The notes below the pieces were generated by a model. The model was not told where the DNA came from, made no database searches, and saw nothing but the letters and a program-made list of their open reading frames with translations. A stretch of DNA of 44,963 nt, taken from Victivallales bacterium (GTDB lineage: Bacteria > Verrucomicrobiota > Lentisphaeria > Oligosphaerales > Oligosphaeraceae). Location: positions 1-44,963 of the forward strand of contig JAFRLP010000038.1 of the NCBI GenBank assembly GCA_017431185.1. Direction: 5' to 3'. Made by a program: the position numbers and the translations under genes. Of this stretch, positions 14,843 through 23,736 are shown piece after piece. Every line of letters starts with the position of its first letter. Positions within the stretch are counted from its first letter, which is position 1.

Positions 14843-16066
14843 ATGAAACACACCTGTTTGCCTGTTCTCCTTTTGAGTCTGTCCCTGCTGGCGGGCACGT
14901 CGGATTTGAGCCGTTATGCGGCGGAGTCATTCTGGGTGAAGCGCACGGAGATTCCCGAAATCACCCGTTCCAATCTGGTTCAGGCGATTGAGATGGGGCG
15001 CAGTTATTTTCTCAACCACATACGTCCCGAGGGGAATTTCATCTATTCGCTGGATTTGGAGACGGGGGAGACCACGACCAAGGACAATCAGGTACGGCAG
15101 GCGGGGGCGCTGTGGTGCCTCGCCTCCTTGAACCGTGACCGCTTCAACGAGCCGACCCGCCGTGCGCTGGTGCTGGGCATGGACTTCTACGCCTCCAATC
15201 TTCAGGAGTTGCCTACGCCAGGGCTCAAATGTCCTGTCTATCCTGGTTTCAAGAGCGTCGCCTCCGGTGCAGTCGCCTTGCAGGCCCTTGCCGTGATGGA
15301 GTTCCTGATTGGTCAGGAACGGTATCTGGATGAGAAAGTCAAAATCCGCTACCGCACCCTTCTGGAGCATCAGCTCGCGTTCCTGCATCACATGGAACTG
15401 CCTGACGGAAGCTGGGCACGCGAATACGACCTCATCGGCGGTTTCAAGGACGAGACCACCAGTCCATACTATGACGGCGAATGTCTCCTTGCCTACTGCA
15501 AGGCCGCCCGCTTTTTGGGCTACACGGGACTTTGCGCCCGCATTGACCAGGCCCTCCCCAATCTCTTCGAGAAATACACCATCCAGCGGTGGCGGAACTG
15601 CACGGAGGATGATCAGACCAAAGGGTTCTGCCAGTGGGGATGCCTTGCAGCCGCCGAATATCTTGAGGCTGGCTGGAAATCCGCAGGACAAATCGCCAGG
15701 GACGGGGCGCTTGCCCTGGCCTGGTGGCTTGTTCACGACACCCAGGTCGCCCTGCGCGTCAGCAATTCGGGTTATGCGGTGGAGGGGCTGCTGGGAGCCT
15801 GGCGGGTTGCCACGGCGACTGGCGACAAGCAGAGCGCGGAGCGGCTTCGGCAGGTTGTTCTGGAGATCATGCCAAGGCTGATGACCTACCAGTACAAAGG
15901 CCCCTTCATGGCCTGCAATCCCACTTTGGCGGCTCTGCGCAAGGCGCCTGCCGGGGCAGACGGCGGAATCGTCAACGGCAAGGGCGATACGGTTGTCCGC
16001 ATCGATGTTCACCAGCACCAGATGCACGCCATGCTTCTGATGCTTAAACACCTTTTCCCAAACTAA
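14843..16066 (+). CDS. Exported alpha/alpha-barrel-like protein of unknown activity
   Basis: 407 residues from ATG 14843 (a TTG two codons earlier is possible). The signal peptide is MKHTCLPVLLLSLSLLAG. The rest is helical with recurring motifs of alpha/alpha-toroid enzymes: VRQAGALWCLASL, ASGAVALQALAVMEFL, YYDGECLLAYCKAARFLG, QWGCLAAAEYLEAG and a final VDVHQHQMHAMLLMLKH-type helix (IDVHQHQMHAMLL here). Such folds occur in glycan epimerases, lyases and glycosidases, so a periplasmic saccharide-acting role is plausible, but I recognise no catalytic signature. The gene lies between tgt and an oxidoreductase with 9-11 bp gaps. Confidence 0.6.
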   Translation: MKHTCLPVLLLSLSLLAGTSDLSRYAAESFWVKRTEIPEITRSNLVQAIEMGRSYFLNHIRPEGNFIYSLDLETGETTTKDNQVRQAGALWCLASLNRDRFNEPTRRALVLGMDFYASNLQELPTPGLKCPVYPGFKSVASGAVALQALAVMEFLIGQERYLDEKVKIRYRTLLEHQLAFLHHMELPDGSWAREYDLIGGFKDETTSPYYDGECLLAYCKAARFLGYTGLCARIDQALPNLFEKYTIQRWRNCTEDDQTKGFCQWGCLAAAEYLEAGWKSAGQIARDGALALAWWLVHDTQVALRVSNSGYAVEGLLGAWRVATATGDKQSAERLRQVVLEIMPRLMTYQYKGPFMACNPTLAALRKAPAGADGGIVNGKGDTVVRIDVHQHQMHAMLLMLKHLFPN

Positions 16067-16077
16067 CGAGGAATCCC

Positions 16078-17295
16078 ATGGACGAAAAATTGAAATTTGC
16101 CATCGTGGGCATTGGCGACCGCGGCGACTGGTGCTGGGCGACCCAGGTCAGCGAGCGGCAGGACTGCTGCGTTCACGCCATCTGCGACACCAACCCCGTG
16201 CGGTTGAAAATCGGCGGCGGACGGTACCACACCAATGCGCTTTACACTGACCTGGGCGAAATGCTCCGGCGGGAGCAGTTGGACGCCGTGGTCGTCACCA
16301 CCCCTGACTGCAACCACGAGGCGACTGTGGTGGCCGCCTTGCAGGCCAATGTCAACGTGCTCATAGACAAGCCGCTGGCCATCACCGTGCAGGGATGCCG
16401 CCGCATCATCGAGACGGCGAAGCGCTCCACGGCAGCAGCCGTCATGGGCTTTAACCTGCGCCACAATCCCGTGCTGAAAGTCCTGAAGCGCATCATTGCC
16501 TCGGGTGAACTTGGCAAGGTGTTCATCATCGAGAACCGCGAGTTCTACGATGGCGGACGCACCTACATGTCTCGCTGGAATGGCCGCAAAAAGTGCTCCG
16601 GCTCCCTGTGGATCCACAAGGGGTGCCATGACTTTGACGTGTTCAACTGGCTGCTGGATTTCCCCAAGCCCGTGAAGGTGGCGGCTTTCGCGGGGATGAA
16701 TGTCCTGCGCCCCGGGGGCTTGCCCTTTGCGCTGGAGAACGGGATTCAGCCAGGCCCCAACTGCACGGTCTGCCACTACGGCAGCCACGGCACGGGAGCG
16801 TGCCTGGACTGCTATGACATCAAGGCGGAGGACGCCGAGAAATGGGGGGAGGAGGCTGCCAAGGCGGACGGCTACGTCAAGAACTCCTGCATGTACAGCG
16901 GGGAGTCCGACGCCCACGACAACGGCATCGCCATGGTGGAATACGAGAATGGCGTGCGCGCCAGCCATTTCGAGTGCTTCATCGGTGCCAGGAATGACCG
17001 GATGTACACGGTTGTCGGCACAGACGGAGTGGCTGAGGTCAGTCTGGCCAACCGCCGCATCGTCATCACCAAGCGCTGGACAGGCGAGACCATCACCCAC
17101 GAAATCCCGCGCGCCACCGGCAGCCATGGTGGGGCCGACCCGATGCTTCTGGAGTATTTCATCAATGTCATCACGGGCAAAGTCCCCAACGGCTCGACCA
17201 TCGAGCAGGGAATGCTCTCCACCTCCATCGGTCAGGCGGCGGAAATCGCCCGCACCGAGAATCGCACCGTGCTGATGGACGAATTGTACCGCTGA
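16078..17295 (+). CDS. Gfo/Idh/MocA family oxidoreductase
   Basis: 405-residue cytosolic NAD(P)-dependent sugar dehydrogenase-like protein. The N-terminal Rossmann strand is AIVGIGDRGDW, and the D-A-V-V-V-T-T-PD segment precedes NVLIDKPLAITVQG, where the family EKP lysine is present as DKP. The C-terminal domain holds NRHNP-like residues (NLRHNPVLKVLKRI) and IHKGCHDFDVFNWL with the usual His-Asp pair. A cysteine group between residues about 235 and 280 (CTVC, CLDC, then NSCMYSG) matches the RCLDC/CPYS segment of a subgroup. GAGGAA before the ATG fits. The substrate is unknown; the following LPS-type genes suggest a sugar precursor. Confidence 0.88.
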   Translation: MDEKLKFAIVGIGDRGDWCWATQVSERQDCCVHAICDTNPVRLKIGGGRYHTNALYTDLGEMLRREQLDAVVVTTPDCNHEATVVAALQANVNVLIDKPLAITVQGCRRIIETAKRSTAAAVMGFNLRHNPVLKVLKRIIASGELGKVFIIENREFYDGGRTYMSRWNGRKKCSGSLWIHKGCHDFDVFNWLLDFPKPVKVAAFAGMNVLRPGGLPFALENGIQPGPNCTVCHYGSHGTGACLDCYDIKAEDAEKWGEEAAKADGYVKNSCMYSGESDAHDNGIAMVEYENGVRASHFECFIGARNDRMYTVVGTDGVAEVSLANRRIVITKRWTGETITHEIPRATGSHGGADPMLLEYFINVITGKVPNGSTIEQGMLSTSIGQAAEIARTENRTVLMDELYR

Positions 17296-17318
17296 CGATT
17301 GATTTTCAGGAGAGATTT

Positions 17319-18389
17319 TTGCAATATACCCCGCACATTCACCGTTTCCCGCAAAGACCGCCTTTCCAACTGAACTGGCGTTATGGTGTGCTGCTGCGTT
17401 CGACCAATTGGCTTGGTGATGCTCTGATGACACTGCCGGCGGCCTGGCAACTGCGTCGCTGTGTGCCGGAGGCGTGCGGTTTCTTCGTGCTCTGCCCGCA
17501 GTTTCTGGCCCCGCTGTGGCGTGCCTGTCCCTGGGTGGACTACGTGATTCCCATGGCGGGAAAGCGGATTGCCTGGCCGGAAGTCAGCCAAGTGAGAAGA
17601 TGTTCCCCCGGCGTGGGAGTCGTCTTTCCCAACTCCTTCGGAGCCGCATTTGACGTATGGCGCTGCGGCGTGAGTCAGCGTGTGGGGCGTGTGGGGCGGC
17701 TCCGCTCCCTGCTCCTCACCCACCGCATCCCCGAATGGCCTCGCGTGAGCGCGGGAACGTCGGCGGAGTTCCACCAGCTTTCGCATTATCTGGAACTGGT
17801 CTCCTCCTGCGGGAGCATCGAATGGTCTTCGCGATGCCCCGTCTTGTCGGTGGACAAGGGACTTGCGGAAAAACTCGGCATGACGGGAACGGGGTGGCTG
17901 GCCTTGGCGCCAGGAGCCGCCTACGGTCCCGCGAAGCAGTGGCCCGCCGAGTCCTTCCTGGCGGTCGCCAAGGAATACGTCGCCAAGGGGGGGCGCATCG
18001 CCCTGGTCGGCGCTGCCCGTGAAAGGGAGGCCACCGCCTTCATCGCCAGCCATATTCCGCACGCCTTGGATTTGGCAGGGCGCACGAGTCTGGACGAATT
18101 GATGGCCGTCCTTTCCTGCGCAGACGCCGTGGTCGCCAATGATTCGGGTGCAATGCACCTGGCGGCCGCCGTGGGCACGCCTGGGGTTGCCATCTTTGGC
18201 TCCACAGATCCGATTGCCACTGGTCCTCTTGGCGCGGAGTGGCGTCTGCTGGTTGCCGAAAATTCCTGCCGGCCTTGCTTCCAGCGAACCTGCGTGAATC
18301 AGGAAAAATCATACGCCTGTCTCCGTTCCATAACCTCGGAGCAGGTGCTGTCCGAGTTGTCTCAACTCGCCTCCCGCGGTTGTGAATGA
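17319..18389 (+). CDS. waaF: Glycosyltransferase family 9 (WaaF/heptosyltransferase II-like)
   Basis: 356 residues. The start is the TTG at 17319, chosen because AGGAG at 17308-17312 precedes it and no ATG lies between it and the conserved core. Motifs of ADP-heptose:LPS heptosyltransferases are clear: LLRSTNWLGDALMTLPA at the N-terminus, LALAPGAAYGPAKQWP in the middle, and DLAGRTSLDELMAVLSCADAVVANDSGAMHLAAAVGTP followed by AIFGSTDP, the donor-binding loop. It would add heptose to the inner core of lipopolysaccharide at the inner face of the cytoplasmic membrane. The MsbA-like exporter gene 12 bp downstream fits this role. Confidence 0.88.
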   Translation: MQYTPHIHRFPQRPPFQLNWRYGVLLRSTNWLGDALMTLPAAWQLRRCVPEACGFFVLCPQFLAPLWRACPWVDYVIPMAGKRIAWPEVSQVRRCSPGVGVVFPNSFGAAFDVWRCGVSQRVGRVGRLRSLLLTHRIPEWPRVSAGTSAEFHQLSHYLELVSSCGSIEWSSRCPVLSVDKGLAEKLGMTGTGWLALAPGAAYGPAKQWPAESFLAVAKEYVAKGGRIALVGAAREREATAFIASHIPHALDLAGRTSLDELMAVLSCADAVVANDSGAMHLAAAVGTPGVAIFGSTDPIATGPLGAEWRLLVAENSCRPCFQRTCVNQEKSYACLRSITSEQVLSELSQLASRGCE

Positions 18390-18401
18390 CCGTTACGCAT
18401 C

Positions 18402-20174
18402 ATGTATCGAGATTTCTGTCGCATATTTGCCAGCAATGACCGACTGCGCTTTTTGGCGCTGGTCGGGCTGATGATGTTTGCCGGACTTGTAGAGTTGTTC
18501 TGCCTGACGGCGGTGCCCATCTACGTGGCGCTCTTGCTGGGGCAGTATCTCAGTATCCCGCAGGTGATTGTGGAGTTGTCGCAACGCTGGACAAGCGACC
18601 GGTCTGACCTGGCGGTGAAGGGCGGCATTGTGCTGCTGCTGCTGTTCATTGCGCGAACACTGGTGTTTGTCTTCAACTACGCAGTCCAGGAGAGGATTCT
18701 GCGTCATCGGCAAATCGCCCTGGGCTCAAGAATCTACCGGGCGTACATGGAGGCTCCATGGTATATTGTCCGCAAACTCCATTCCAGTGTCCTGCTGAAT
18801 GACATCGCCGGCGAGTCGGAACGGCTTATCCAGCAGTTTCTGGACCCGATGCTGAATCTGCTGCGCAACGGCGGGCTTTGCCTCGCCATCGTCTGCATGC
18901 TGATGGTGGTCGCCCCCGGCGTCTCGCTGTTGGCCTTTGCCTTGCTGGGGCTGGGGTGTACGGTCGTTCTTTGGCTGATGAAGCACAAAATGCAGCTTTT
19001 GGGACAGAAGGCGCAAATCGCACGGGAACAGACCACCCGCTTTGTGACGGAGGGCATCTCCGTGCTGCGCGAGGCCCGCATCCTCAATGTCCTCGAATAT
19101 TTCACCAGTCAAGTCCACGCATCCCTGGAACGCCAGGCGGGTGCGATGCAGATCAGCCAGACGCTTCAGAAAAGCCTTTGGCCGATGATGGAACTGCTGG
19201 CGGTTTTCGTATTGTTGAGCGTGATGATGGCCATGCTCCTGATGGGGCGGGACATCGGCGGCGCCGCGCCGATTCTCGCCCTGCTGGCGGTCAGTCTGGC
19301 GCGTCTCAAAGGCGTCTCCACCGAACTGATGTACCATGCCAACACCCTGCGGCTGCATGGCGGGATTCTGCACGCCATTGCCGAGCGCCTGGACATGCTG
19401 GAGGGAGCGCGTGAACCCCAGGGAATTCCCGCCGAAATGTCGGGGGACATTGTGGCGGAGCATCTCACCTTCGCCTTCCAGGACGCAGGCGAGCCAGTCC
19501 TCAAGGACATCACCCTCCGCATTCCGATGGGGCAGGCCGTCGCCTTTGTCGGCCCCACGGGAGCGGGGAAGACCACGATGGCCGATTTGCTGCTGGGACT
19601 GCTCAAACCGACGGCTGGCTCCATCCGTGTCGGCGGAATGGACATCGGTTCGCATCTGGAGTCATGGCAGGCGCAGATTGGCTTTGTCCCCCAGGACATC
19701 GCCATTCTGGACAACACCATCCGCGCCAATGTCGCCTTAGGCATCCCCGATGGGAAAGTTGACCAGAACGCTTTGACGGCTGCGCTTCAGGCGGCTCATC
19801 TCAAGGCGTTTGTCGATAGTCTGCCAGACGGCGACCGCACACGCCTTGGCGAGCGTGGCACGCGCCTTTCTGGAGGCCAGCGGCAGCGTCTGGGCATTGC
19901 CCGTGCGCTTTACCGAAATCCGCCCGTGCTGATTTTCGATGAGGCGACCTCGGCCCTTGACAATGAGACGGAGGCGGAGGTGGCTGCCGCCATTGAGCAG
20001 CTCCACGGCAAGCACACCGTGATTTTGGTGGCGCACCGCCTCACCACCGTGCGCCACTGCTCCACGATATTCTATTTTGACCAGCAGGGCGTCACCTCCT
20101 ACGCCAGTCTGGCTGAATTGGGCAAGGCGCATCCCGCATTTGTCCTTGACGCCCGTTCGCAGGAACGGCAGTGA
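18402..20174 (+). CDS. MsbA-like ABC transporter, fused permease/ATPase
   Basis: 590 residues. The N-terminal half has six membrane helices (first at about 18-42, RFLALVGLMMFAGLVELFCL), the C-terminal half a complete ATPase: Walker A GPTGAGKTT, Q loop IGFVPQDIAIL, signature LSGGQRQRLGIARAL, Walker B VLIFDEATSALD and the H-loop VAHRLTT. It would act as a homodimer exporting a lipid-linked or amphipathic substrate; placement behind a heptosyltransferase favours a lipid A-core or glycolipid flippase. The stop codon lies inside the stem of the hairpin that separates this operon from the converging one. Confidence 0.88.
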   Translation: MYRDFCRIFASNDRLRFLALVGLMMFAGLVELFCLTAVPIYVALLLGQYLSIPQVIVELSQRWTSDRSDLAVKGGIVLLLLFIARTLVFVFNYAVQERILRHRQIALGSRIYRAYMEAPWYIVRKLHSSVLLNDIAGESERLIQQFLDPMLNLLRNGGLCLAIVCMLMVVAPGVSLLAFALLGLGCTVVLWLMKHKMQLLGQKAQIAREQTTRFVTEGISVLREARILNVLEYFTSQVHASLERQAGAMQISQTLQKSLWPMMELLAVFVLLSVMMAMLLMGRDIGGAAPILALLAVSLARLKGVSTELMYHANTLRLHGGILHAIAERLDMLEGAREPQGIPAEMSGDIVAEHLTFAFQDAGEPVLKDITLRIPMGQAVAFVGPTGAGKTTMADLLLGLLKPTAGSIRVGGMDIGSHLESWQAQIGFVPQDIAILDNTIRANVALGIPDGKVDQNALTAALQAAHLKAFVDSLPDGDRTRLGERGTRLSGGQRQRLGIARALYRNPPVLIFDEATSALDNETEAEVAAAIEQLHGKHTVILVAHRLTTVRHCSTIFYFDQQGVTSYASLAELGKAHPAFVLDARSQERQ

Positions 20175-20191
20175 GTTCTCACTGCCGTTCC
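20162..20191. terminator. Perfect hairpin between convergent operons
   Basis: GGAACGGCAGTGAG (20162-20175) pairs exactly with CTCACTGCCGTTCC (20178-20191), 14 bp with a minimal turn. It includes the stop codon of the ABC transporter gene and lies just beyond the end of the opposite gene. No T-run follows on either strand, so it may act by pausing or as a 3' stabiliser rather than as a classic intrinsic terminator. Confidence 0.55.
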
Positions 20192-20204
20192 ACAGCGCCA
20201 AAGG

Positions 20205-21677
20205 TCATTTAGACCTCTTCGGGCATCGGACGCGGAATCTTGGCGGGCGGGGAGGAGGAGCGATGTGCTGTCGCGGTGATGCGCCGTGTGGACATCTGCG
20301 GAGGATGATGGACTTGGGCGGACGGCGCGGGCGCGTTTCATGTCGCGGATGGGGAACACCGCGTATCCGTGCGGGGAGGTAGGTGCGTCTGTGGAGATGG
20401 CGGTCAGTTGGCGGACGCCGAGGGAAACTGACATGGCATCGTCGGCTGGGGGGACGCCAATGGCAGTGTATGCGTTCTGGTTGTCGCAGCACCAACTGGA
20501 CGCCTTTCGGCTGTCCTGGTGGCGGTGGAACAGGCGTCAGAAGATAGTCCACCAGGACAATTTCCTGTTCCTGCGCCGCAAACAATGCCGAGTTTTCCGG
20601 CAGAAGCAGGATGATTTCTCTTTCTGTCTCGTGAACTTTCGCCTTTGGCAATTCCCTGCGCAATAATGTGGCGGCGGATTCGTCCTCCACATCCATTTCC
20701 CACGTATCCGCATCGGACGGCACCGTGCCAGGCAGCATGACGTCGAAGCACTTCGTGGTCAGGTCTTTGATGCAGACCGCAAACGCATTGGCGGTCGTTC
20801 GTCCGCCATCTATTTCCCATGTGCCGATATCCGTCAATAGGCCGCGGAACTCCCCCTCCGTGATGAGAGTCTGATAGTGCCTGACAATCAGGTCATCCTT
20901 CTGGGAATCCTCCTCGTTGGCACTCTGTTCGCGCGTTGTTTCCCGTATGTACCGCAAATCGCTGACCATCGTCCCCCGCATGTAGGAGAGGGCTGCGGTG
21001 CGCGCCTTCACTGGCAAAATGGCCCTTTTCTGGGAAAAGGTGTATTTGCCGGGACAAGTGACGACAAGGAGCAGGAATTCCTCGCCGTAGTCGTCGCGAT
21101 AGAGCGTGGAGCCGCCTGTGAGAATGCCAGGCGCACTGCGCAGCGCATCCTCCCATTCGGGAGCGACCTTCCAGTCCTGGATGCCCTCGGGCAGGGGCAG
21201 TGCCTTCCCCGCTCTCCCTGGCGCATCGTTCACGAGCTGATAGAGGCAGACGAAAAGGGTGCCGCCGTCTTCGGAGAGCCATTCCCCACCAGGACGGATG
21301 GCGTTCTGGCGCGCCTTTTCCAATTTGGACGTGATTTCGCTGACCATCTGCGTTTCCGATGTCGCCTCCTCATCATGTGTCTGCGTCGTGTTTTCGATGC
21401 GTTCCTCCGCATGGATGTTCACGCCGAACACGAGGGAGGCCAGTTCCGCACGGGCGGACGCACGGGCGAGGCAACGCGCCAGCGAGGCTCGCTCCGCACG
21501 GTAGGCCGCTGTTCCAACGGCGACGAGGCAGTCGTCGAAAACGGCGCTGCCTCCCCGTTGCAGCGTCCGATTTTCCTGGACGCGATTCGCGATGTCGGGG
21601 GAGAGACTGCCAGGAAACATCCCTTGTCCCATCACGGCGACGCACAGCAGTGCGACAACTCCACAGCGTCTCATCAT
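20205..21677 (-). CDS. Exported LPP20-like protein, 3' end frameshifted
   Basis: Start set at the minus-strand ATG 21677, preceded by AAAGGAAAG; this gives signal peptide MMRRCGVVALLCVAVMGQG and leaves 17 bp to the upstream gene. Residues about 40-130 (LVAVGTAAYRAERASLARCLARASARAELA, then SLVFGVNIHAEE) resemble LPP20/FlgT-N-like domains. From about position 20490 downward the frame becomes arginine, proline and histidine rich. A neighbouring frame instead reads DNQNAYTAIGVPPADDAM, SVSLGVRQLTAIS and YAVFPIRDMKRARAV with normal codon use, so one base appears to be extra near 20485-20500. A third frame ends PMPEEV at 20209, perhaps a second shift. This is either a sequencing error or a decaying gene; last gene of a four-gene operon. 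Confidence 0.65.
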   Translation of the reverse strand: MMRRCGVVALLCVAVMGQGMFPGSLSPDIANRVQENRTLQRGGSAVFDDCLVAVGTAAYRAERASLARCLARASARAELASLVFGVNIHAEERIENTTQTHDEEATSETQMVSEITSKLEKARQNAIRPGGEWLSEDGGTLFVCLYQLVNDAPGRAGKALPLPEGIQDWKVAPEWEDALRSAPGILTGGSTLYRDDYGEEFLLLVVTCPGKYTFSQKRAILPVKARTAALSYMRGTMVSDLRYIRETTREQSANEEDSQKDDLIVRHYQTLITEGEFRGLLTDIGTWEIDGGRTTANAFAVCIKDLTTKCFDVMLPGTVPSDADTWEMDVEDESAATLLRRELPKAKVHETEREIILLLPENSALFAAQEQEIVLVDYLLTPVPPPPGQPKGVQLVLRQPERIHCHWRPPSRRCHVSFPRRPPTDRHLHRRTYLPARIRGVPHPRHETRPRRPPKSIILRRCPHGASPRQHIAPPPRPPRFRVRCPKRSK

Positions 21678-21694
21678 TGCACTCTTTCCTTTGC

Positions 21695-22912
21695 TTAACG
21701 GTCCGCCCATCCGAAGCCCGCGTCATTGTTCGGTTTCCCCAAGTATTGGTGGAATTTCACCAGTGGGTGCTTTGACTGCCGGACGGGCTCGACAAAGAAC
21801 ACTGCACGTTTCACCTTCAGCATTTCCTCGGAGGAGGCAAACTCCTTGAACACAAAATGGATTTTCCGCGAGTAGCAGCTGTCCGTATGTTCGCCGTGGA
21901 GGGTACGGAGACGCAAGTCACTTCTGCTTCCCGCAACGCCACTGGGATATGGCACCGTGCTTGGATTATAGAAGGTAATTCCCATCTGTGACTCCTTGAC
22001 CACCTCCCCATTCTCATCCAGCAACTTCATGGAGATTAAATAGCCCCATTTTTCGATTTCCGAAAAATAGGCTTGCAACGGTTCCATGTATTTTTTGGAT
22101 ATCCATAGCCAAGTCCAGAACTCGTTGTCATTGTGTTTTTTTTGCGTGTCGAGATTCTGGCAATAGGACAGTGCGTTGTGTGTCTTGTAATTTTTGAAAT
22201 CCCAACGGGCTTTTTTGGCGCCAATGCGCGCCAGCGCCCGATCCAGTCGCCTGGTGTACATCTGGTATTTGGCGGGAGTGGTGCCGAATCGACCATTCAC
22301 ATAGAGCACGGGCTGGCCATTGTTGTCATAGTCGGGAATGATTTTGTTCACGGTGATGGACCAGATGCGGCAGTAGTCCAGCATATATGAGCAGATGAAC
22401 TTTGTCAGTGCCTCCCGCGTGGCCTCAATGTCCGAACCGACACGGGCCTCCTGCATTTCCTTGTCCGCCTCCTCCGAGGAGTTGCCGAAGGTGACGGCCT
22501 CCAGCAACTTGTCGCTATATACGGTCACATTGGCCTTTACGACAAAAATCCCGTCCTCCTGTCCCGTGGAGGTCTCCGCGAATTTGGAGATGAATCCCGC
22601 GCTGGCGGCGAGGAACTGGGAGACCACGGTGGCGTTGTCCCCGTCCTCACGGATGTCGGTGCGTGCCTTGATGGCCTCTCCGACCACGGTCACCAGCGCA
22701 TTGCGCTTCGCGTCCTCACGTGCGGCCTCCAGGGTCTCCCCCTTGCCGATAACCGCGACGGCCTGGAAGCCACTGTGTTGCTGGGGCGCTCGTGATTGCT
22801 GTGTCGCCGAACGAGTCTGGTTCTGGGACCGATTCCTCGGACGCGCCGTCCCCTGCGCAAAAGCACAAAGCATTAGCATTGTCCAAAACAAAACCACCAT
22901 TCGTTTCATCAT
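21695..22912 (-). CDS. Exported LPP20-like domain protein
   Basis: 405 residues, signal peptide MMKRMVVLFWTMLMLCAFAQG. After a serine/glutamine-rich linker, residues about 48-140 show the LPP20/FlgT-N pattern: FQAVAVIGKGETLEAAREDAKRNA followed by LVTVVGEAIKA, then FVVKANVTVYSDKLLEA. The middle has YCRIWSITVNKIIPDYDNNGQP. The C-terminal half (residues about 250-405) ends in a beta-rich segment with EMLKVKRAVFFVEPV, not assigned. The ATG shares ATGA with the stop of the upstream gene. Such domains sit in periplasmic or outer-membrane proteins of unclear biochemical role. Function unknown. Confidence 0.65.
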   Translation of the reverse strand: MMKRMVVLFWTMLMLCAFAQGTARPRNRSQNQTRSATQQSRAPQQHSGFQAVAVIGKGETLEAAREDAKRNALVTVVGEAIKARTDIREDGDNATVVSQFLAASAGFISKFAETSTGQEDGIFVVKANVTVYSDKLLEAVTFGNSSEEADKEMQEARVGSDIEATREALTKFICSYMLDYCRIWSITVNKIIPDYDNNGQPVLYVNGRFGTTPAKYQMYTRRLDRALARIGAKKARWDFKNYKTHNALSYCQNLDTQKKHNDNEFWTWLWISKKYMEPLQAYFSEIEKWGYLISMKLLDENGEVVKESQMGITFYNPSTVPYPSGVAGSRSDLRLRTLHGEHTDSCYSRKIHFVFKEFASSEEMLKVKRAVFFVEPVRQSKHPLVKFHQYLGKPNNDAGFGWADR

Positions 22913-23736
22913 TCTTCTTCCTTCTTGGTTTCAAGTTTTTTTCGGTCTTCGGGACGGCTGGATGTCGCAATTCGGCGCAGGAGCGCCTCCTGGATTTTTG
23001 GAGGAAACTGCGGGAACATCTCCTGCACTTCGGGCAAGAGGGTTGCGGCTGCCAGGTCATCGCCAGTTTGCAGTGCCTCCAGATAGTCGTGGAGGGAGTC
23101 GTTGGCGGAACCCTTTTGCAGTTTTCGCAGAGCCGTCTCCAATGCGCAGCACTGCTCCAGACTGCCTGCTTGCCAGCATTGCCCATAGTCTTCCGTCAAC
23201 GCATGGGCGTAGAGTGCGCGTGCTTCCACCGCGTAGCGTTCACGGTCAGGACGCACCTTTTCGATGGGGAGCCGCAGGGTAATGAGGAAACTCCCGTCCG
23301 CATTCTGGAGCATTTCGCATTGAGTGCCCTGTGGCATCACCTTGCCGTAGAAGACGCTCCGTTCCCGCAGAGCGGGAAAACGCCCCCCGCTACCCAGCGA
23401 ATTCTCCAGTTTGTCCCATTCCTCCCGCCAGAACGGCAGCACCTTTCCGAATGCCGCAGCCGCCTTCAGTTCCAGGACATGGGCCAGGCGTTCCTCGCTC
23501 CCTGCAACCGCGAGGGCCATTCCCACCGCGCGTGACTCATTCGCGCTTACGCAGTAGAACCCAAATCGGCTGTAGGCATGGCAATTCCGTGCCAGCGTCT
23601 CCTTCTCCGCCACCGTAAGCCAGGGATTCTCCTGTACGCACGCCAGAAGGCGCTCCTGACTAGGGGCGGCGTACGCCCATCCGTTCAGGAACGCCAGAAT
23701 GCAGACCAGCAGGGTGCTCTTACAGGTCATTCGCAT
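22909..23736 (-). CDS. Exported hypothetical protein of the LPP20-like operon
   Basis: 275 residues with a clear signal peptide (MRMTCKSTLLVCILAFLNGWAYA). I recognise no family. The mature part contains VSANESRAVGMALAVAGSEERLAHVLELKAAA, a helical segment that recalls the AxxxAxxxA helix of the neighbouring LPP20-like proteins, then a region rich in cysteine and alanine (YGQCWQAGSLEQCCALETAL) resembling tetratricopeptide-like helices, and a highly charged lysine/glutamate end. It overlaps the upstream gene by 17 bp and the downstream gene by 4 bp, so expression is strictly coupled. It may be a partner subunit. Confidence 0.6.
   Translation of the reverse strand: MRMTCKSTLLVCILAFLNGWAYAAPSQERLLACVQENPWLTVAEKETLARNCHAYSRFGFYCVSANESRAVGMALAVAGSEERLAHVLELKAAAAFGKVLPFWREEWDKLENSLGSGGRFPALRERSVFYGKVMPQGTQCEMLQNADGSFLITLRLPIEKVRPDRERYAVEARALYAHALTEDYGQCWQAGSLEQCCALETALRKLQKGSANDSLHDYLEALQTGDDLAAATLLPEVQEMFPQFPPKIQEALLRRIATSSRPEDRKKLETKKEEE

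Noticed and set aside
16063..17433. 456-residue minus-strand frame opposite the oxidoreductase gene
   Set aside because: Antisense shadow of a Gfo/Idh/MocA gene with normal codon use; no motifs of its own.
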